Source: Rhodocyclaceae bacterium (GTDB taxonomy: Bacteria; Pseudomonadota; Gammaproteobacteria; Burkholderiales; Rhodocyclaceae). Taken from it: 43,734 nt of DNA. Shown here one piece after another: positions 17,141 to 27,818 of the stretch. Position numbers and translations under genes: made by a program. The notes below the pieces were generated by a model. It saw only the letters and a list, made by a program, of their open reading frames with translations, made no database searches and was not told the origin of the DNA. The stretch spans positions 1 to 43,734 of the forward strand of contig JAKLLG010000018.1 in assembly GCA_023150275.1 (NCBI GenBank). Direction: 5' to 3'. Position 1 is the first letter of the stretch, and each line of letters opens with the position of its first letter.

Positions 17141-18042
17141 TGAGTGAAACAAACTTTTCGATCGCAGCCGTCGAACGCGACACCGGGCTCGCCAAGGACA
17201 CCTTGCGCGTCTGGGAGCGGCGCTACGGATTTCCGACGCCGGCACGCGACACGAACGGCGAGCGCCTTTACCCGCCCGAGCAGGTGGAGCGCCTGCGCCT
17301 GATCAAGCGGCTGATGGATCAGGGATTCCGCCCTGGCAAGCTGGTCTCGGCGAGCAGCGAAGAACTGTCGGCGCTGACGCCGCCCCCCGCAAACGCACCG
17401 GCGCGCGCCGACGACGGCACGCTCAGCGCGATCATTGCGCTGGTGAAGGGGCACGACATCGCCGCGCTGAGAAGCGCTTTGACGCAGGCGATGCACCGTC
17501 AGGGTCTGCAGACCTTCATTCTGGATACCGTGCCGCGGCTCAATGCGGCGGTCGGCGAGGCGTGGATGCGCGGCGATTTCGAAGTGTTCGAGGAGCACCT
17601 CTACACCGAGCAGATGCAATCGCTGCTGCGTCAGGCGATTACCGCGCTGCCCGCCGGGCGCGGCCGGCCGCGCGTGGTGCTGACCACCGTGCCGGAGGAG
17701 CAGCATGTGCTCGGCCTCCTGATGAGCGAGTGCCTGCTCACGCTGGAGGGGGCGGCCTGCATCCCGCTGGGCACGCAGACGCCGTTGGCCGACATCGTGC
17801 GCGCGGCCGATGCGCACGCCGCCGACATCGTCGCGCTCTCGTTCTCGGCAGCCTTTCCGGGGCGCCAAGTGGCACCGCTGGCGGCGCAGTTGCGCGCCTC
17901 GCTACCGCCCCCGGTCGCCCTCTGGCTGGGCGGCGCCGGCGCCGAGCGCCTGCGCGGCACGGCGCACGGGATCACCGTGGTGCAATCCCTGGCAGGCATT
18001 CTCGATGCGCTCGCTGATTGGCGTGGGCGGCAGGCGAGGTAG
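17140..18042 (+). CDS. litR: MerR-type B12-dependent photoreceptor regulator (LitR/CarH family)
   Basis: The protein has 300 residues. Residues 6-72 are a MerR DNA-binding domain (IAAVERDTGLAKDTLRVWERRYGFPTPARD). Residues 95-170 form the helical bundle with the light-sensing motif: Trp142, nine residues, then Glu152-His153 (W-x9-EH). The B12-binding domain follows, with EEQHVLG (His189, the expected lower axial ligand) and SFSAAFPG and GGAGAE loops. In CarH/LitR, adenosylcobalamin in the dark holds a tetramer on the operator, and light breaks the Co-C bond and releases it. All diagnostic residues are present. It is divergent from the ten-gene operon and shares palindromes with it. Confidence 0.92.
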   Translation: MSETNFSIAAVERDTGLAKDTLRVWERRYGFPTPARDTNGERLYPPEQVERLRLIKRLMDQGFRPGKLVSASSEELSALTPPPANAPARADDGTLSAIIALVKGHDIAALRSALTQAMHRQGLQTFILDTVPRLNAAVGEAWMRGDFEVFEEHLYTEQMQSLLRQAITALPAGRGRPRVVLTTVPEEQHVLGLLMSECLLTLEGAACIPLGTQTPLADIVRAADAHAADIVALSFSAAFPGRQVAPLAAQLRASLPPPVALWLGGAGAERLRGTAHGITVVQSLAGILDALADWRGRQAR

Positions 18043-18073
18043 AATCGGCGCCACCGCAACACTGGAATCGCCC

Positions 18074-18565
18074 ATGCCGGCCTACCCCGCCCCCAGCTTC
18101 GAACACCGCATCTGCCCGCCGGAAAACCTCGCTGCGCGAGTAGGCGCACTGGCGCGCCCGCTGGTCTTCACCAACGGCTGCTTCGACATCCTGCACCGCG
18201 GGCATGTCACCTATCTCGCCCAGGCGCGTGCGCTCGGCGCGGCAATGGTCGTCGCGCTGAACAGCGATGCGTCGGTGAAGCGCCTGGGCAAGGGTGACGA
18301 CCGGCCGGTGAACTCGCTGGCGGATCGCCTGGCGGTGATGGCGTCGCTCAGCTGTGTTGATCTGGTCACCTGGTTCGACGAGGACACGCCGCTCGCACGC
18401 ATCCTCGACTGCCGGCCGGACGTGCTGGTGAAGGGCGGCGACTGGCCGGTGGAAAAAATCGTCGGGGCGACGGAAGTTCAGGCCTGGGGCGGGACGGTGC
18501 ATTCCATCCCGTTCATCCACGAAAAATCGACGACGGCCCTGCTCGACAAGATCCGCCGCCTATAG
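18074..18565 (+). CDS. rfaE2: D-glycero-beta-D-manno-heptose 1-phosphate adenylyltransferase
   Basis: The protein has 163 residues, equal to the C-terminal domain of bifunctional HldE. It transfers AMP to heptose 1-phosphate, giving ADP-heptose for the LPS inner core. The nucleotidyltransferase motif FTNGCFDILHRGH (HxGH at residues 41-44) is at the N-terminal side; DRLAVMASLSCVD and DVLVKGGDW follow, and IPFIHEKSTTALLDKI is the closing signature containing the second motif. The kinase half must be encoded elsewhere. The ATG at 18074 lies 31 bp after litR, so read-through is possible. The last six bases overlap the convergent kup gene at a CTATAG palindrome. Confidence 0.93.
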   Translation: MPAYPAPSFEHRICPPENLAARVGALARPLVFTNGCFDILHRGHVTYLAQARALGAAMVVALNSDASVKRLGKGDDRPVNSLADRLAVMASLSCVDLVTWFDEDTPLARILDCRPDVLVKGGDWPVEKIVGATEVQAWGGTVHSIPFIHEKSTTALLDKIRRL

Positions 18566-20455
18566 CTGAATCTGCGTTCCAAGCTCGACGACGCGGTTCG
18601 ACGGGATCTTGAAGAAGGCCGTGGCGCTGCCGGCGTTGCGGAACATCGCGATGAAGAGCTTGGTGCGCCAGAAGCTCATCTCGGCCGAATCGAAGCGCGG
18701 AATCAGCGTTTCGCGCCCAAGGAAAAAGGAAGTGTCGAGCACCTCCATCTTAAGACCCGCCTCCGCGCACAGCGCAAGCGCGGCAGGAATGTCGGGCTCG
18801 TCCTTGAAACCGTACTGGACAATGACGGTGTAGAAATCGCCCTTCAGCTTGTGCACCTCGACGCGGTCGATCTCCGGCACGTAGGGCACATCGAACACCT
18901 GCACCGACACCAGCACGACGCGCTCGTGCAGCACCTTGTTGTGCATCAGATTGTGCAGCAGCGCGTGCGGCACGCCATCCGGGTCGGCGTTCATGAACAC
19001 CGCCGTCCCCTGCACGCGCGTCGGCAAACCGATCAGTAGCGCATCGATGAAGGCATCGAGGCGGATTGCCTCGCCCTGCAGGCGCTCCTTGAGAATCTCG
19101 CGGCCGCGCTTCCAGGTCGTCATCAGCACGAAGACGCCGGCGCCGGCCACCAACGGGAACCAGCCGCCGTCTGGAATCTTCAGGATGTTGGCGGCAAGGA
19201 AGGTCAGCTCGACGACGAGGAACATCGCGAACAGCGCGATCGCCCGGTTCCAGCCCCAGCCCCAGACCTTGGCGACGACCACGGTCGCCAGCAGCGAGGT
19301 GATCACCATGTCGCCGGTGACCGCGATGCCGTAGGCAGCGGCGAGGTTGTTCGATGACTTGAAGCCAAGCACCAGAATCGACACGGCCGCGAGCAGCCCC
19401 CAGTTCACCGCCGGCAGATAGATCTGCCCCTGCGCCTTTTCCGAGGTGTGCTGCACCTCCATGCGCGGCATGAAACCGAGCTGCATGGCCTGACGCGAGA
19501 TCGAAAAGGCGCCGGAGATCACGGCCTGCGAGGCGATCACGGTGGCAACGGTGGCCAGCCCGACCAGCGGGATCAGCGCCCAGTCGGGCGCGAGATGGAA
19601 AAACGGATTATCGACCGTTTCCGGATGACCGAGGATCAGCGCGCCCTGCCCGAAGTAGTTGAGCACCAGCGCGGGCAGCACGAAGCCGTACCAGGCCAGT
19701 GCCACCGGCTTGCGGCCGAAATGTCCCATGTCGGCGTAGAGCGCCTCGGCACCGGTCACCGCAAGCACCACGTTACCCATCGCGACCAGCGACATGGCCT
19801 TGTTGGCAATCAGGAAATCGAGGCCGTAGAGGGGGTTCAGTGCCAACAACACGTGCGGATTGGCGATCAGGTTGTAGATGCCGAGCGCGGCGAGCGTGCC
19901 GAACCAGAGCATCATGATCGGGCCGAAGAAGCTGCCGACCGTCGCCGTGCCGCGCTTTTGCACGAAAAAGAGCGCGAAAAGCACGATGAGGGTCACCGGG
20001 ATCACGAAAGCGTGCAACTGCGGGGCGACCACCTCCAGCCCTTCGACCGCCGACAACACCGAGATCGCCGGTGTCACCATGCCATCACCGTAGAACATTG
20101 CCGCGCCAAGAACACCGATGATGGTGATGATGCGCATGCGGCGCGGGTTGCCCTGCGCGTCGTGCAGCGCCAGCGCGATCAGCGCCATGATGCCGCCCTC
20201 GCCACGGTTGTCGGCGCGCATGATGATCGACACGTACTTCAGCGAAACGACAATGATCAGCGCCCAGAAGAAGAGCGAAAGGGCGCCGAGCACGTTCGCT
20301 TCGTTGAGCGGAATCGGATGGTTGCCGGCAAAGACTTCCTTCACTGCATACAACGGGCTGGTGCCGATGTCGCCATAAACGACGCCGAGCGCGGCAAGCG
20401 CTATGCCGGCGAGCGCCTGCTGCTGGCCGGCGTGCGGTGTTGCCGCCGTGTTCAT
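18560..20455 (-). CDS. kup: Low-affinity potassium uptake protein Kup
   Basis: The protein has 631 residues; E. coli Kup has 622. It is a proton-coupled K+ importer of the KUP/HAK/KT family in the inner membrane. The N-terminus carries the family signature ALGVVYGDIGTSPLYAVKE; about 12 membrane segments follow up to about residue 440; then comes a C-terminal cytoplasmic domain (GTAVFMNADPDGVPHALLHNLMHNKVLHERVVLVSVQ). The ATG at 20455 has GGAGG upstream; the frame extends to 20848, but that part is not family-like. The leader contains a run of G tracts. The stop codon TAG overlaps the rfaE2 stop on the other strand. Confidence 0.95.
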   Translation of the reverse strand: MNTAATPHAGQQQALAGIALAALGVVYGDIGTSPLYAVKEVFAGNHPIPLNEANVLGALSLFFWALIIVVSLKYVSIIMRADNRGEGGIMALIALALHDAQGNPRRMRIITIIGVLGAAMFYGDGMVTPAISVLSAVEGLEVVAPQLHAFVIPVTLIVLFALFFVQKRGTATVGSFFGPIMMLWFGTLAALGIYNLIANPHVLLALNPLYGLDFLIANKAMSLVAMGNVVLAVTGAEALYADMGHFGRKPVALAWYGFVLPALVLNYFGQGALILGHPETVDNPFFHLAPDWALIPLVGLATVATVIASQAVISGAFSISRQAMQLGFMPRMEVQHTSEKAQGQIYLPAVNWGLLAAVSILVLGFKSSNNLAAAYGIAVTGDMVITSLLATVVVAKVWGWGWNRAIALFAMFLVVELTFLAANILKIPDGGWFPLVAGAGVFVLMTTWKRGREILKERLQGEAIRLDAFIDALLIGLPTRVQGTAVFMNADPDGVPHALLHNLMHNKVLHERVVLVSVQVFDVPYVPEIDRVEVHKLKGDFYTVIVQYGFKDEPDIPAALALCAEAGLKMEVLDTSFFLGRETLIPRFDSAEMSFWRTKLFIAMFRNAGSATAFFKIPSNRVVELGTQIQL

Positions 20456-20477
20456 GCCGACACGCCTCCGCGCCGGG

Positions 20478-20505
20478 CCCCGCCCAAGCCGCCCAAGCCC
20501 CGCCC
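20478..20505 (-). other. Potential G-quadruplex in the kup leader
   Basis: On the kup sense strand five G runs of three or four occur in 28 bases (plus-strand C runs at 20478-20481, 20483-20485, 20492-20494, 20498-20501 and 20503-20505), with spacers of 1, 3, 6 and 1 bases. This satisfies the common G3-N1-7 rule. It starts 23 bases upstream of the start codon. The rest of the 310-bp gap between kup and the next gene shows no clear feature besides the promoter at 20751-20759. Confidence 0.45.
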
Positions 20506-20750
20506 GCTCAGGCCGCCGTGCGCGTTGCGGCCACAATCTCCGATAAGCTTGCGCTCGCTCAAAGTGATACCCCTGTGAAATGCAGGTGCGCGCAGTCTTT
20601 TGCTGCGCTGCACATATTGCAGTGCGGCAATTTTGCACCATTTCCACTGCGGGTGGCGAATTTGTAGAACGCCAGTCCGACGAAAGACAGCCGACACCTG
20701 CGCCGCAGCGCCCGCGGCTTCTACCGCCGGACGCTCCCGACCGAGGCCGC

Positions 20751-20759
20751 TGGTATGAT
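20751..20759 (+). promoter_or_regulatory. Extended -10 promoter before the MlaE-like gene
   Basis: TGG-TATGAT is an extended -10 box (TGn plus a 5/6 hexamer). Transcription would start near 20766, which is the A of the chosen start codon, so the mRNA could be leaderless. No -35 box is evident. Confidence 0.4.
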
Positions 20760-20765
20760 TCCTGG

Positions 20766-21416
20766 ATGAACGCCTTCCGGCAGCAGACCTCACTCGACGA
20801 ACGCCCCGGCGGCTGGCTGCCAACGCTGCATGAGGCGACGGTGCGCATGGCCGTGGCCCTGTCGCCGTCGACCTACACACCGGCACTGCGGCACGCGGTC
20901 GCTGCCCGCATCTGCCGCATGACGGCGCAGTTGGTGCCGCGTTTCGTGCTGCTCGCCGGGCTGCTCAGCGTGGTCATCGTGCATATTGTCGTGGTCACCG
21001 CGCAAAGCTACGGCTTGTCGCAATTCGCGCTATCCACGGTGATCCGCGTTCTCGTCGTCGAACTGCTGCCGCTCACAGCCGCGCTTTACGTGGCGCTGCG
21101 CGGCGGGCCGCTCGATGGCAGCGACACGGCGCCGCCCGCGGTGATCGCGCGCAGCTTCCTGGTCGTGCTGCTCGTCGCCGTCAGCGGGCTCATCGCGTTG
21201 ACGGTCGCCTACATCGCAGTTTATGGGCTGACACCGTGGGGACTCGGCGTGTTCACGCGCACCGTCGGCCATGTCTTCGACCCGATCGTGCTCTCGGCCC
21301 TGGGGCTCAAGACCGCCCTCTTCGCCGCCTCGGTCGCCACGCTGTCGGGCACGGTGCGCCTGTTCGGCGTGCTCATCGCGATCGAGACCCTCGTTCTGGC
21401 GGCGGAATTCATTTAG
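20766..21416 (+). CDS. Divergent MlaE-like permease
   Basis: The protein has 216 residues from the ATG at 20766. A hydrophobic pattern of about five membrane segments follows a 55-residue N-terminal region. STVIRVLVVELLPLTAALYVALRGG resembles the MlaE region before the cytoplasmic coupling helix, and FDPIVLSALGLKTALFAASVATLSG resembles the MlaE late segment. MlaE permeases with an ATPase (MlaF) move phospholipids between membranes. Here the usual EQIDAL coupling motif is not recognisable and no ATPase gene is adjacent. The next gene is an MlaD-type protein, which supports the family call. An ATG further upstream (20580) gives a longer, implausible N-terminus. Confidence 0.65.
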   Translation: MNAFRQQTSLDERPGGWLPTLHEATVRMAVALSPSTYTPALRHAVAARICRMTAQLVPRFVLLAGLLSVVIVHIVVVTAQSYGLSQFALSTVIRVLVVELLPLTAALYVALRGGPLDGSDTAPPAVIARSFLVVLLVAVSGLIALTVAYIAVYGLTPWGLGVFTRTVGHVFDPIVLSALGLKTALFAASVATLSGTVRLFGVLIAIETLVLAAEFI

Positions 21417-21417
21417 C

Positions 21418-22371
21418 ATGGAAAACAGCACATTCGACGCCAAGCACGCGGCACGTACTGACATGAGCGACCACACGCCCCCACCAACGCGCAACGCCGA
21501 ACGCAAGGCGGTCGCGCTGTTTCTGTTCACGCTCGCGCTGATCGCCGCTTTCGTCGTCTATGTGATGACGGCGCGCGGCGTGTTCGAGGAGACACAGCGC
21601 CTCGTCCTCATCGCCGACAATTCCGAGGGCGTGCGCTCCGGCATGGATCTCGGCTTTTCCGGCTTTCCGATCGGCCGCGTCAATCGTGTTGAACTCGCCG
21701 ACGACGGCCGGGTACGCATCCTGATCGACGTGCCAACGAAGGACGCGCGCTGGCTGCGCACCTCCAGCGTGTTCACGCTGGAACGCAGTCTCGTTGGTGA
21801 CGCCCGCCTGCGCGCATTTTCTGCACTGCTCGACGACCCCCCGCTGCCACCGGGCGCCGAACGCCCGGTGCTGCGCGGCGATGCCGGCGAGCAGATTCCG
21901 CAGGTCACCGCCGCGGCAAAGGCCTTGCTGGAAAACCTGGAGCGGCTTTCGGCGCCGGGATCGCCGCTCGATGCGACGCTCGGCCATGTCGAATCGGTTA
22001 CCAGTCGCATGCGCGGCCGCCACGGCGCGCTCGGCGGCCTGCTTGGCAGCGAAGAGAATGCGGGCAAGCTGATCGCCGCGCTGGAACGAACCAACACGCT
22101 ACTCGAAAAGGCCGATGCACGCGTCTTCGGACGCGGCGGCATGATGGATGAGTCGCAGGCCGCGGTCGCGCAGCTGCACGCCCTGCTGCGCGAATCGCGC
22201 GCAAGCCTGAAGAAGGCCGACGCCATTCTCGCCAACGTGGAAGGTGCCTCCACCGACCTCGTCGCGCTGCGCGCGGAGGTCGAAGCCAGCCTGCGCAAGA
22301 CGACGCAACTGATCGACGAAATCAACCGCAAGTGGCCCTTCGCCCGCGATACGGAGATCAAGCTGCCATGA
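21418..22371 (+). CDS. MlaD/MCE-domain protein
   Basis: The protein has 317 residues from the ATG at 21418; MSDHT at 21463 is an alternative start. One membrane segment (about residues 35-55, ALFLFTLALIAAFVVYVMT) is followed by an MCE domain (VLIADNSEGVRSGMDLGFSGFPIGRVNRVELADDGRVRILIDV). The C-terminal half is helical (VTAAAKALLENLERL ... RANAxLxKA-like heptads to ATQLIDEINRKWPF), as in tunnel-forming MCE proteins. MCE proteins form lipid-conducting hexamers in the periplasm. The stop overlaps the next start (ATGA). One base separates it from the permease stop. Confidence 0.88.
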   Translation: MENSTFDAKHAARTDMSDHTPPPTRNAERKAVALFLFTLALIAAFVVYVMTARGVFEETQRLVLIADNSEGVRSGMDLGFSGFPIGRVNRVELADDGRVRILIDVPTKDARWLRTSSVFTLERSLVGDARLRAFSALLDDPPLPPGAERPVLRGDAGEQIPQVTAAAKALLENLERLSAPGSPLDATLGHVESVTSRMRGRHGALGGLLGSEENAGKLIAALERTNTLLEKADARVFGRGGMMDESQAAVAQLHALLRESRASLKKADAILANVEGASTDLVALRAEVEASLRKTTQLIDEINRKWPFARDTEIKLP

Positions 22372-23009
22372 TTCGCCGCCTGCTGCCGTTCGTCGGCGCC
22401 ACGATCCTCGCCGCCTGCGGCGGCGGTCCGGTGCAGCCGGACTGGCAGAACAACGCGCACCAGTCGCTCGCCGGCTATTCGGCGGCCTATCTCGGTGGGC
22501 GGACGCGTGTCGCCGACGCTGAATTCACACGCGCCCGTGACGAACTGGCCCGCACCGGCCGTGCCGACCTCGTTGCCCGCGCCGAACTGGTTCGCTGCGC
22601 GGTTCACGTTGCCAGCCTCGAATTCGACGACGCCAGTAACTGCGCCGGCTTCGCGCCACTCGCGGCCGATGCTGGAATTGAGGCACGCGCCTACGCCGCG
22701 TTCCTCGCCGGCCAGCACGCCGACCCTGCCGCGCTACCGGCCCAGTACCGCGCGCTCGGCGCACCGGCGACGCTGGCAGGCATCGAGGCGCCCCTGTCGC
22801 GCTTGATCGCCGCAGGCGTACTGGTACGCAGGGGGCAACTCTCCGCCGAACTTGCCGATACGGCGATCGACACCGCATCAGCACAGGGCTGGCGGCGCCC
22901 CTTGCTCGCCTGGCTGGAAACACGGGCGCGCCTCGCCGAGCAGCAGGGTGATGCGGCAACCGCGGCGCACGCCCGACGGCGCGCGGCGCTGGTGGCCGGC
23001 GCACGCTGA
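22368..23009 (+). CDS. Lipoprotein following the MCE gene
   Basis: The protein has 213 residues. It begins MIRRLLPFVGATILAACGGG, a lipoprotein signal (LAAC, Cys17). The rest is rich in Ala and predicted helical, with TPR-like spacing (YSAAYLGGRTRVADAEFTRARDELARTGRADLVARAEL, and WLETRARLAEQQGDAATAAHARRRAAL). I do not recognise a specific family. The ATGA overlap with the MCE gene suggests it is a third component of the same lipid-transport apparatus, in the position of the auxiliary lipoprotein of Mla-like operons, although it does not look like the usual ABC-transport auxiliary (LapC/PqiC) fold. Confidence 0.75.
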   Translation: MIRRLLPFVGATILAACGGGPVQPDWQNNAHQSLAGYSAAYLGGRTRVADAEFTRARDELARTGRADLVARAELVRCAVHVASLEFDDASNCAGFAPLAADAGIEARAYAAFLAGQHADPAALPAQYRALGAPATLAGIEAPLSRLIAAGVLVRRGQLSAELADTAIDTASAQGWRRPLLAWLETRARLAEQQGDAATAAHARRRAALVAGAR

Positions 23010-23136
23010 GCATATCGATCACCCCCGGCACCCGGACTCGCTACAGCACTCGCAAGCCGGCCCACGGGGATCACCGGCACCACCCGGCAACCATAGAAAT
23101 CGCCGTCCGGAAAACCCCACCCACAGCAACGTCAAC

Positions 23137-23161
23137 GGAAAACGGCCTCCGCAGAGGCCGT
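23137..23161 (-). terminator. Intrinsic terminator of ssb
   Basis: On the minus strand, ACGGCCTC and GAGGCCGT form a perfect 8-bp stem with a 4-base loop, followed by TTTTCC. It lies 25 bp after the ssb stop. It may also act on the opposite strand, where the upstream lipoprotein gene ends. Confidence 0.85.
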
Positions 23162-23186
23162 TCGCGCTTCCGGAGAATCGTGGCAA

Positions 23187-23642
23187 TCAGAACGGAATAT
23201 CGTCGTCCATGTCGTCGAAGCTGGGCTTCTTGCCGGCTGCTGCCGGCTTCGCGCCGCCGTAAGACGGTGCCGGCGCATCGCCCCCATAGGAGGGTTCGCC
23301 CTGTCCCTGGCGCGAGCCGAGCATCTTCATCTCTTCGCCGCGAATCTCGGTGGTATAGCGCTCCTGGCCGTCCTTGTCCTGCCACTTGCGCGTCTGGATC
23401 CGGCCCTCGACATAGACCTGACTCCCCTTCTTCAGGTATTGCCCGCACACCTCGGCAATGCGGCCAAAGAACGAAACGCGATGCCATTCGGTGGCTTCCT
23501 TCCTTTCGCCCGTCTGCTTGTCCTTCCACGTTTCGGTGGTGGCGATGCGCAGGTTGGCGACCGCCTCGCCGCTTGGCAGGTAGCGCGTTTCGGGATCGGC
23601 ACCGAGGTTGCCGACGAGGATCACTTTGTTGACCGAAGCCAT
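23187..23642 (-). CDS. ssb: Single-stranded DNA-binding protein
   Basis: The protein has 151 residues. The OB-fold (residues 1-110) begins [35 protein letters not shown] and includes [30 protein letters not shown] Gly/Pro/Ala-rich linker leads to the acidic tip DDMDDDIPF, the docking tail for repair and replication proteins. SSB coats single-stranded DNA during replication, recombination and repair. The gene lies downstream of an MFS gene with 26 bp between, and near uvrA, as in many proteobacteria. Confidence 0.97.
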   Translation of the reverse strand: MASVNKVILVGNLGADPETRYLPSGEAVANLRIATTETWKDKQTGERKEATEWHRVSFFGRIAEVCGQYLKKGSQVYVEGRIQTRKWQDKDGQERYTTEIRGEEMKMLGSRQGQGEPSYGGDAPAPSYGGAKPAAAGKKPSFDDMDDDIPF

Positions 23643-23668
23643 GGGTTGTCTCCCTCCAGAGGGTTGTT

Positions 23669-24898
23669 TCAGTTTGTTTGTGCGGCCACCGGTGCCGCTC
23701 CGGGTTTTGCGCGTGCCGGCAGCGGCGCCATGGTCAGACCGAGGCCCAGCCAGCCCAGCGTCAGCAGGCCGCAGACGGCATAGACCGCATCGGCGCCGAA
23801 GCGCTGTGCGAGGAATCCGCCAAGCGCGCCGCCAGCCGCGAGCCCGAAAGCCTGCGTCGTATTATATATGCCGAGAGCAAGCCCTTTGGACTGCGGCGGC
23901 GCAATGCGCGAAATCATCGACGGCAGCGAGGCTTCGAGGATATTGAAGCCGGCGAAGAAGAGGAAGAGGAAAAAGGCAAGCGACCACAATCCTTCGCCAT
24001 AGGCGGCAAACCCGATCTGCGTCAGCAGGATCAGGCCGATGGCGCCGTTGAACACCGGCTTCATGCGATTCTTCTTCTCGGCAACGATGATCGCCGGCAC
24101 CATCAGCACGAAGGAAAGCAGCAGCGCCGGCAGATAGACCTTCCAGTGTTCGGCCAGCGGCAAACCGGCCGCATTGACCAGCGCCAGCGGAATCACCACG
24201 AACATCGCCATTTGCGCCAGATGCAGCGTGAAGATGCCGAAGTTCAGCCGCAGCAACTGCGGATCGAGGGCGATCCGGGAAAACGGCAGCGGCCCGTCTT
24301 CGTGATGTTCGGGCGGCGGCGGCTCCGGCACCACGTAGAGCACGAGCAGGATGGCAGCGAGCGCCAGCGTGCCGGTCATGCTGAACAGGCCACCCATGCC
24401 AATCGCCTGATAGAGGATGGGCGCCAGCACCAGCGACAGCGCAAAGACGAGGCCGATCGACGAGCCGATCATCGCCATCACCTTGGTGCGGTGCTGTTCG
24501 CGCGTGAGGTCGGCGGCGAGCGCCGTGACGGCGGCCGAAATCGCGCCCGCCCCCTGCAGGATGCGACCCGCGATGACCCACCAGATATCCGGGGCCAGCG
24601 CGGCAACGAAGCTGCCAATGGCGAAGACGACGAGGCCGGCGATGATCACCGGCTTGCGGCCGAAGCGATCGGACGCGGCGCCGAAAGCGATCTGCAGCAT
24701 CGATTGCGTCAGCCCGTAGGCGCCGATGGCAATGCCGACCAGCGTGAGGTTGTCGCCGCCAGTAATGCCCTGCGCGTGCACGGCGAACACCGGCAGGATC
24801 AGGAACAGGCCCAGCATGCGCAACGCAAAAATGGCGGCAAGGCTCGCTCCGGCGCGCTTTTCGTCGCGCGTCATGGCGTCGGCCGAGGGGGAAAACAT
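23669..24898 (-). CDS. MFS transporter (drug:H+ antiporter type)
   Basis: The protein has 409 residues with about 12 membrane segments. [42 protein letters not shown] contains the motif-A loop (GxxSDRxGRK pattern) between segments 2 and 3, typical of the DHA1 efflux group. The gene is upstream of ssb and divergent from uvrA, an arrangement repeated in many betaproteobacteria. The substrate is unknown. The ATG at 24898 has AGGA upstream; MTRDEKRAG at 24874 is an alternative start. Confidence 0.9.
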   Translation of the reverse strand: MFSPSADAMTRDEKRAGASLAAIFALRMLGLFLILPVFAVHAQGITGGDNLTLVGIAIGAYGLTQSMLQIAFGAASDRFGRKPVIIAGLVVFAIGSFVAALAPDIWWVIAGRILQGAGAISAAVTALAADLTREQHRTKVMAMIGSSIGLVFALSLVLAPILYQAIGMGGLFSMTGTLALAAILLVLYVVPEPPPPEHHEDGPLPFSRIALDPQLLRLNFGIFTLHLAQMAMFVVIPLALVNAAGLPLAEHWKVYLPALLLSFVLMVPAIIVAEKKNRMKPVFNGAIGLILLTQIGFAAYGEGLWSLAFFLFLFFAGFNILEASLPSMISRIAPPQSKGLALGIYNTTQAFGLAAGGALGGFLAQRFGADAVYAVCGLLTLGWLGLGLTMAPLPARAKPGAAPVAAQTN

Positions 24899-24977
24899 GG
24901 GTGTCCTGCGAGATTGGTTCGGGCTGGGGAAGGGCGTATATTAGCAGGTTTGCTTTTTCGGCCTCGACCACCCCCCA

Positions 24978-27814
<2,837 letters not shown>

Positions 27815-27818
<4 letters not shown>

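Noticed and set aside
24899..24977. LexA (SOS) box before uvrA
   Set aside because: I looked for CTGT-N8-ACAG between the MFS and uvrA starts and did not find it.
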